This document shows, in pieces, positions 60,448 through 64,000 of a DNA stretch of 64,000 nucleotides. Every line of letters begins with the position of its first letter. Positions within the stretch are counted from its first letter, which is position 1. The DNA is from UBA7672 sp965279085 (GTDB taxonomy: Bacteria; Pseudomonadota; Alphaproteobacteria; Caulobacterales; Hyphomonadaceae), in contig OZ257149.1 of NCBI GenBank assembly GCA_965279085.1, forward strand, positions 1,984,001-2,048,000. The letters are read 5' to 3'. Below the pieces are notes generated by a model. The model was not told the origin of the DNA. It made no database searches and saw only the letters and a program-made list of their open reading frames with translations. The position numbers and the translations under genes are program-made.

Positions 60448-61767
60448 TCAGTCCTGCTCGGACGCGATGATCCAATCGAGGATCTTCTCCGAGAAGCCGT
60501 CGACGCGGCGCCAGGGGCCGTGACCGACGCCGTGCTGATAAGCGGCGACGTTGACCATGTAGCCCACGCCTTTGGGCGCGGGGACCACGTCGTGCGACTG
60601 CTCGTCCGTGAAGACGATGAGGCGGACGTCTTGTCTGTCCACCTCGGCAATTGCCTTGCCCAGCTCGGTGCCGCCATGCGGCTGCGAGTGGACGATCGCA
60701 TCACGCAGGGCGAAGCCGCGGCGCGGGGCGACCTTCTTGACGGCGTTGGAGAACGTGAACACTTCCACGTCCCCGCCGATCTCGCGCGCGAGGACGGCGA
60801 GGCCGACCGCGGCGTCGAGACGGCGCATCTCGGACCTCGCCGACATGGCCGCGTCCATCGAGCCCGACACGTCGATGAGCAGACGCGTCTTGCCCTTGAG
60901 GCGGGCATGACCCTCGACCGAGCGGAACATGGCGTTTTCCAGTTCCGGTTCGAGGTCCGGCGCGTGGACCGCCGCCGCGATGAAGCGGTAGGGCAGCACA
61001 CGATCCGTACGCATCTCGTCGAGCGCCTTGCCAATCACGGACTTCGGCACGCCAGCGACCTGCATGCCGCGCAGGTTGCGCAGCAGGGCGAGCGCACCGA
61101 GTTTCTTCTCGGCGATCAGGCGTTCGAACGTGCCGCGCTTGTCGGCGCCGGCCGAGAGGGACACCTCCCAGGTATCCGGCGCTGCAAGCTTGCCATCGAC
61201 CAGATCCTTCCAGACTTTCTCCTGCGCCGCATCCTTCGGCTTGGCGTGAGTCAGGAAGAGCACATCGCGCAGGCGCACGGCGCCGTCGCGGTTGTACTTG
61301 GCGAGCTGGTAGGCGTCGAACTTCACGAGCGCCTTCGCGAGGCCTTTCTTGACTTGCGCGGAGACGGCGCGCGCCTTGCGTTGCTGCATCGGACCGAGCG
61401 CATCCGCCCAGTAGATCGCGAGGAACTCGGAGAGTTCGTCGGGACGCTGGATGACGCGCTCAAGGGTCGCCGCCACGAGGGCCTTGTGGCCTTCATGACG
61501 CGCCATCTCGCGCACAATGAGCAGGGGTGCATGACGCAGCTTCATGTCCTCGCGCGCCTCGATGGCCATCGCGGCGACTTTTTCCGCATCGACCTTCGGG
61601 ACGAGCGCGGCCATGCGCTCGGCAATGGCGACGCCATCCTCGTAGAACTGGTCTTCCCAGAGCATCGAGTTCATCAGCGCCCGGCGCAGCTCGTGCTCCG
61701 GCGTGAATGCGCGGCCCTTCGCGCCCTCATGGGTGCGGACCGTCTTCTGCTTGTTGATCTTGGCCAT
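60448..61767 (-). CDS. rsr: Ro60-like RNA-binding protein Rsr (TROVE + vWA)
   Basis: A 439-residue bacterial Ro60 orthologue. The TROVE domain (about 1-290) forms a HEAT-like ring that binds Y RNA on the outside and loose RNA ends in the hole. It includes FTPEHELRRALMNSMLWEDQ, MKLRHAPLLIVREMAR, YQLAKYNRDGAVRLRDVLFL and LGALALLRNLRGM. A von Willebrand A domain follows with the metal site DVSGS (299-303) and SQPHGGTELGKAI. The ATG at 61767 follows AGGAG. Bacterial Ro works with Y RNA and polynucleotide phosphorylase in structured-RNA decay and rRNA maturation. Here it is preceded directly, on the same strand, by seven Y-RNA-like units. Confidence 0.95.
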   Translation of the reverse strand: MAKINKQKTVRTHEGAKGRAFTPEHELRRALMNSMLWEDQFYEDGVAIAERMAALVPKVDAEKVAAMAIEAREDMKLRHAPLLIVREMARHEGHKALVAATLERVIQRPDELSEFLAIYWADALGPMQQRKARAVSAQVKKGLAKALVKFDAYQLAKYNRDGAVRLRDVLFLTHAKPKDAAQEKVWKDLVDGKLAAPDTWEVSLSAGADKRGTFERLIAEKKLGALALLRNLRGMQVAGVPKSVIGKALDEMRTDRVLPYRFIAAAVHAPDLEPELENAMFRSVEGHARLKGKTRLLIDVSGSMDAAMSARSEMRRLDAAVGLAVLAREIGGDVEVFTFSNAVKKVAPRRGFALRDAIVHSQPHGGTELGKAIAEVDRQDVRLIVFTDEQSHDVVPAPKGVGYMVNVAAYQHGVGHGPWRRVDGFSEKILDWIIASEQD

Positions 61768-61833
61768 CTCGGGCTCCTTCCAGGTCGAGCAGTTCAAAAC
61801 ATCATAGGCACGTACGGCAAGAGACAGAACGCC

Positions 61834-61914
61834 AACCGGGGAACAGAATGGACCCGTTGCGGGAATCGAACCCGCTGGAACCAACCGAAGGAACGGAGTC
61901 CTTCACCACCGGCT
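61834..61914 (-). ncRNA. Y-RNA-like unit A (T-arm only)
   Basis: 81 bases, nearest to rsr. Ends pair as AGCCGG/CCGGTT around the conserved GGTGGTGAAG ... CTGTTCCCC. The second stem is GGAC(T)CCGTT with AACGGGTCC, leaving one bulged T at the same place as in units E and F. Inside are a D-loop-like GGTTGG and a perfect tRNA T-arm, GCGGGTTCGATTCCCGC (61859-61875). There is no D-arm stem and no capped acceptor, so the tRNA mimicry is reduced. The 3' end lies 67 bases before the rsr start codon. Confidence 0.82.
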
Positions 61915-61921
61915 GACGTCA

Positions 61922-62064
61922 TTGCGGGGAACAGACGAGGACGAACTCCCTTGCGGGGTTGCTGAGCTACGGTCTTGCGACCGGCGTGACTCGAGCACGC
62001 GACCTCCCGCCCCTTGCGGCGCGAGCGCTCTACCACGATGCATTCGTCTTCTTCACCACCGCAA
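61922..62064 (-). ncRNA. Y-RNA-like unit B (permuted tRNA-like)
   Basis: 143 bases. Terminal stem TTGCGG/CCGCAA, core GGTGGTGAAG ... CTGTTCCCC. The tRNA-like part reads, 5' to 3' on the minus strand: T-arm GCGTGCTCGAGTCACGC (61984-62000); acceptor-like stem CGGTC, tetraloop GCAA, GACCG (61970-61983); TA; D-arm stem GCTC/GAGT (61945-61967). Thus acceptor 3' strand precedes 5' strand, closed by a GNRA loop. An extra hairpin CGCC...GGCG lies where the variable/anticodon side would be. Confidence 0.85.
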
Positions 62065-62087
62065 AAGCGGAAAACCGAATTCCATGG

Positions 62088-62227
62088 ATCATCCGGGGAA
62101 CAGTCGAGGCCGTACGTTTCGCGCTCTGCCACTAAGCTACAGGCCCACAGTGTCGGGCCTGGCGGGATTCGAACCCGCGTCTCGCGTTTTGAAGACGAAG
62201 TAACGGATCTCTTCACCACCGGATGAT
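62088..62227 (-). ncRNA. Y-RNA-like unit C (permuted tRNA-like, most tRNA-faithful)
   Basis: 140 bases. Terminal stem is a perfect 9 bp, ATCATCCGG/CCGGATGAT. Second stem GAGA(T)CCGT with ACGGCCTC. T-arm GCGGGTTCGAATCCCGC (62162-62178); acceptor-like stem CAGGCCC ... GGGCCTG (7 bp, 8-base loop, 62140-62161); TA at tRNA positions 8-9; D-arm GCTTAGTGGCAGAGC with the GG pair of the D-loop (62123-62137). The order T, acceptor, D is a circular permutation of tRNA opened at the anticodon arm. Confidence 0.9.
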
Positions 62228-62235
62228 TCTGGATT

Positions 62236-62350
62236 GACGGGGAACAGGCGGAGACGCGAGCCCTCCCCTTGCGAGGAGGCGGAGCGCGCAGCGGAGACAT
62301 GCTCCACCCGCCTTCACCGACCCGAAGAACGCGTTTCCTTCACCACCGCC
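62236..62350 (-). ncRNA. Y-RNA-like unit D (no clear tRNA-like part)
   Basis: 115 bases. Terminal stem GGCGG/CCGTC, conserved core at both ends, then the CTTCG element shared by most units. The second stem is GGAAACGCG with CGCGTCTCC (one A-C mismatch). The interior has a CCTCC ... GGAGG hairpin and GC-rich arms but no TTCRA T-loop and no D-arm. A second partial copy of the core (GGTGAAGG) lies inside at 62311-62319, perhaps from unequal recombination. Confidence 0.75.
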
Positions 62351-62369
62351 AAAACCTTTGACGCCGTGA

Positions 62370-62534
62370 CTGCAACCCGGGGAACAGGCGAGACTGATCT
62401 GCCACTCAACCCTTTCGGGTCTTGTGGCCCGTGCTCTAACCACTGAGCTACGGACCTTTCAGTCCGGCGGGATTTGAACCCGCGACCACGGCGTTAAAAG
62501 CGAAGTATCAGATCTCTTCACCACCAGGATGCAG
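62370..62534 (-). ncRNA. Y-RNA-like unit E (permuted tRNA-like)
   Basis: 165 bases. Terminal stem CTGCATCCTGG/CCGGGTTGCAG, 10 of 11 pairs. Second stem GAGA(T)CTGA with TCAGTCTC. T-arm GCGGGTTCAAATCCCGC (62467-62483); acceptor-like stem CGGACT, GAAA tetraloop, GGTCCG (62451-62466); TA; D-arm GCTCAGTGGTTAGAGC (62433-62448). Just before the T-arm stands CTTTTAACGCCGTGGTC, like the 3' half of a tRNA anticodon loop and variable loop, hinting at descent from a real tRNA (Lys-type). Confidence 0.9.
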
Positions 62535-62541
62535 ATCGGTA

Positions 62542-62732
62542 GCCGGGGAACAGGCGAGAACGGAGTGGCGGACAACCGCTGCGCAAGGCGCCTCCCCTTT
62601 CGAGGACTTGCCCGAACCCGCGTCACGACATCCCTCGCGAGGACGCCTCCACGGTACGCATATCGATCGCCGCCGGAACCGCGAAAGTGGAGCGGTCTCG
62701 GAGCGAAGTAACCGTATCTCTTCACCACCGGC
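62542..62732 (-). ncRNA. Y-RNA-like unit F (largest, divergent interior)
   Basis: 191 bases. Terminal stem GCCGG/CCGGC; second stem GAGA(T)ACGG with CCGTTCTC, again one bulged T. The interior is long and GC-rich with several hairpins (for example CCTCGCGAGG and CCTC...GAGG types). A lone CGCGGGTTCGGG recalls a T-arm without its closing strand. It may carry a different effector module or a decayed tRNA-like one. Confidence 0.72.
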
Positions 62733-62739
62733 AAACGGC

Positions 62740-62808
62740 TTCCAGGGGAACAGGCGACGCGGCTCTTTAGTTGGCAAACGAAGAAATCCGCGCCTTCACC
62801 ACCTGGAA
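62740..62808 (-). ncRNA. Y-RNA-like unit G (minimal, promoter-proximal)
   Basis: 69 bases, the first unit in transcription order. Terminal stem is a perfect 7 bp, TTCCAGG/CCTGGAA, then the core GGTGGTGAAG ... CTGTTCCCC. The second stem is GCGCGG with CCGCG, and the tip is a short hairpin CTTCGTTTGCCAACTAAAG. No tRNA-like part. It would be a bare Ro-binding module. Confidence 0.75.
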
Positions 62809-62873
62809 TTCGGTCTGTCGTGTCTCGTGCAAAATCTCCTTTGTTTCCGGGGCCGGGAGCTCCGTGGGGCCGG

Positions 62874-62912
62874 AAACAAAAACCCCTCCGGAGCTTTGGC
62901 TCGGGAGGGGTT
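62874..62912 (-). terminator. Strong terminator between the 34-codon ORF and the Y-RNA array
   Basis: On the minus strand AACCCCTCC, mismatch, GAGC, loop CAAA, GCTC, mismatch, GGAGGGGTT, then TTTGTTT (stem 62881-62912, T-tract 62880-62874). The T-tract is also one arm of a second inverted repeat, TTTGTTTCCGG with CCGGAAACAAA further on (to about 62839), so the two hairpins could compete. Confidence 0.85.
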
Positions 62913-62937
62913 CGATCGCTCGAACTTCTGGATGGGC

Positions 62938-63042
62938 TCAGCCCATTCCGCCTCCGCGAGAGTGCACGCGTTCGTTGCCGCACAGGTCAAACGACCCGTC
63001 GCTCTTCAACGTCCACGTGATGAATGGCGCGGCGCGCATCAT
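62938..63042 (-). CDS. Putative 34-residue small protein or leader peptide
   Basis: From ATG ATG at 63042: MMRAAPFITWTLKSDGSFDL, then CGNERVHSRGGGMG and a TGA 26 bases before the terminator stem. GAGAG lies just upstream as a weak ribosome site. The middle (WTLKSDGSFDLCGNERV) looks like real protein with one Cys. It is bounded by its own promoter candidate and a terminator, so it is either a small protein or a leader ORF that governs read-through into the Y-RNA array. No family known to me. Confidence 0.5.
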   Translation of the reverse strand: MMRAAPFITWTLKSDGSFDLCGNERVHSRGGGMG

Positions 63043-63059
63043 CAGCTCTCTCGCAAATC

Positions 63060-63118
63060 GCAGGCGACCATCGCCTGCAATGGGCGCGGTGTATGATCGC
63101 GGTTTGCGGCACGGTCAA
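63060..63118 (-). promoter_or_regulatory. Promoter candidate and leader hairpin upstream of the Y-RNA array
   Basis: On the minus strand TTGACC (63118-63113), 17 bases, CATACA (63095-63090). The start site would fall near 63083, directly before a perfect 8-bp hairpin, GCAGGCGA-TGG-TCGCCTGC (63078-63060). The hairpin ends 18 bases before the small ORF start and could mask its ribosome site or mark the 5' end. Confidence 0.5.
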
Positions 63119-63160
63119 GGCAGCGTTGCAGAAATTTTCCGGCGGCGGGTGACGCGTGCG

Positions 63161-64000
63161 TCAGACGACCTTGACCATCCGCTTGCCGATATTCTCGCCG
63201 GCGAGGAGGCCGATGAGCGCGTCGGGTAGGCGCTCGAAACCATCGATGATGTCCTCGCGCACTTTCAGTTTGCCTGACTTCACCCAGCCCGAAAGTTCGG
63301 CGAGCGCCTTCTCGTTCTGGTCTTCGTAGTCCATGACGATGAAGCCGCGCATGGTGAGGCGCTTGGTGACGATGAGGCCGGGCACGCCGCGTGGGCCATG
63401 CGCCTGCGGCGCATCGTATTGCGAGACGGCGCCGCAGCAGGAGATGCGGCCGAGATTGTTCATGTTGAACAGGCATGCCTCAAGAATGCTGCCGCCGACA
63501 TTGTCGAAATAGACGTCGATGCCATTGGGCACAGCGGCGCGCAGGGCCTTGGTGAAGTTCTCGGCCTTGTAGTCGACGGCTGCATCGAAGCCGAGTTCGC
63601 CGGTGAGCAGCTTGCACTTGTCCGCCCCGCCCGCGATGCCGACAACGCGGCAGCCTTTTGCCTTCGCTATCTGGCCGACGATAGAGCCGACGGAGCCTGC
63701 AGCGGCGGAGACGACAACGGTTTCACCCGTCTTGGGCTGGCCGATTTCCAGCAGGCCGAAATAGGCAGTGAGGCCGGCAACGCCATAGACGCTCATCAGG
63801 TAAGTGATGGGCTGACCTTCGGGCGCCTTGCCGAGCTTGGTCAGGTGCTTGCCCTTCACGGCGACATACTCCTGCCAGCCCGTGTCGCCCCAGACGAGAT
63901 CGCCGGGCTTGAAGCCGGGATCGTTGCTTTCCACGACTTCCGCAAGGCCGCCGCCGGCCATCACATCGCCGGCCTTGATTGCAGCGCGGTAGGTCGCGCC
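63161..64000 (-). CDS. NADP-dependent oxidoreductase (MDR, CurA/leukotriene-B4-dehydrogenase-like), N-terminus cut by window edge
   Basis: 280 residues are visible, running from the right edge (GATYRAAIKAGDVMAGGGLA) to the stop at 63161. The zinc-free medium-chain dehydrogenase signature is VVVSAAAGSVGSIVGQIAKA with GCRVVGIAGGADKC, then VYFDNVGGSILEACL, GRISCCGAVSQYD and the C-terminal ENIGKRMVKV. These enzymes reduce alkenals or enones with NADPH. About 50-60 N-terminal residues should lie beyond the window. The gap to the promoter candidate downstream is 42 bases. Confidence 0.92.
   Translation of the reverse strand, partial: GATYRAAIKAGDVMAGGGLAEVVESNDPGFKPGDLVWGDTGWQEYVAVKGKHLTKLGKAPEGQPITYLMSVYGVAGLTAYFGLLEIGQPKTGETVVVSAAAGSVGSIVGQIAKAKGCRVVGIAGGADKCKLLTGELGFDAAVDYKAENFTKALRAAVPNGIDVYFDNVGGSILEACLFNMNNLGRISCCGAVSQYDAPQAHGPRGVPGLIVTKRLTMRGFIVMDYEDQNEKALAELSGWVKSGKLKVREDIIDGFERLPDALIGLLAGENIGKRMVKVV

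Noticed and set aside
60520..61965. A 481-codon plus-strand frame opposite rsr
   Set aside because: Antisense shadow of rsr that continues into the RNA units; no recognisable domain.
61851..62490. T-arm matches suggest ordinary tRNA genes on the minus strand
   Set aside because: In the three full tRNA-like units the arms are in permuted order, there is no anticodon arm, no CCA end, and each sits inside a Y-RNA-like frame.
61838..62803. Repeated GGGGAACAG and CTTCACCACC could suggest a CRISPR array
   Set aside because: The two motifs are different, alternate, and are the two ends of folded units of 69-191 bases; the sequence between them is structured, not spacer-like, and there are no cas genes.
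62740..62855. A TTG-started 21-codon frame with AGGAG upstream running into unit G
   Set aside because: It crosses the conserved RNA core and ends inside it; the RNA reading explains the sequence better.

Overview
The window is GC-rich, tightly packed bacterial chromosome from an alphaproteobacterium, most likely Caulobacterales (Hyphomonadaceae/Maricaulaceae-like). This rests on a DivL-type kinase whose phospho-acceptor histidine is replaced by tyrosine, a perfect CtrA box in front of it, the ChvI/ChvG-EIIA-HPr block, two EcfG-type (GGAAC-N16-CGTT) promoters, a SahR-like palindrome before ahcY, and a complete tol-pal cluster. No rRNA, conventional tRNA, CRISPR, phage or transposase gene was found. 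The left and right edges cut a comF-like gene and an NADP-dependent oxidoreductase gene.

Layout. 0-7 kb: comF start, a methyltransferase, then a minus-strand run ppiC-lipoprotein / argJ / mutT / flp pilin, divergent from secA. 7-16.5 kb: MFS transporter, an EcfG-promoted flavin-binding stress protein, accA plus a coupled small gene, GMC oxidoreductase, serine hydrolase, twin lipoproteins, alkaline phosphatase. 16.6-23.3 kb: orphan ParA, chvI-chvG-EIIA-HPr (no hprK), EF-hand protein, ahcY, and a C-rich-loop small RNA resembling GsrN. 23.4-35 kb: kup, phosphomannomutase, glycosyltransferase, divL, hypothetical genes, a serine hydrolase, a His-rich metal-associated pair. 35.8-43.4 kb: mnmC and a phage-shock (psp) locus driven by a sigma-54 promoter and divergent pspF; it is enlarged by a series of small proteins sharing one C-terminal motif. 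43.4-49.9 kb: coiled-coil/MORN protein, an ArsR / AHSA1 x3 / GST operon, unknown membrane and small proteins, intergenic palindromic repeats. 49.9-57.3 kb: ybgC-tolQRAB-pal-cpoB, a YbjN-like gene, tilS. 57.4-60.4 kb: ftsH and an outer-membrane barrel.

The most striking part is 60.4-63.1 kb. A minus-strand Ro60/Rsr (TROVE + vWA) gene is preceded by seven tandem Y-RNA-like units (61834-62808). Each begins with GGUGGUGAAG and ends with CUGUUCCCC, and is closed by its own terminal stem whose pairs covary between units. Three units contain a tRNA-like domain in circularly permuted order: T-arm, a loop-capped acceptor-like stem, U8-A9, then D-arm. The Ro-binding stem replaces the anticodon arm. One further unit carries only a T-arm. 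Upstream lie a promoter candidate, a leader hairpin, a 34-codon ORF and a strong terminator. Bacterial Y RNAs with tRNA-like modules near Ro60 genes are known; an array of seven diversified units is the candidate novelty here.

Coordinates come from reading the given sequence. Family names rest on recognised motifs and memory of the families; no database search was run.
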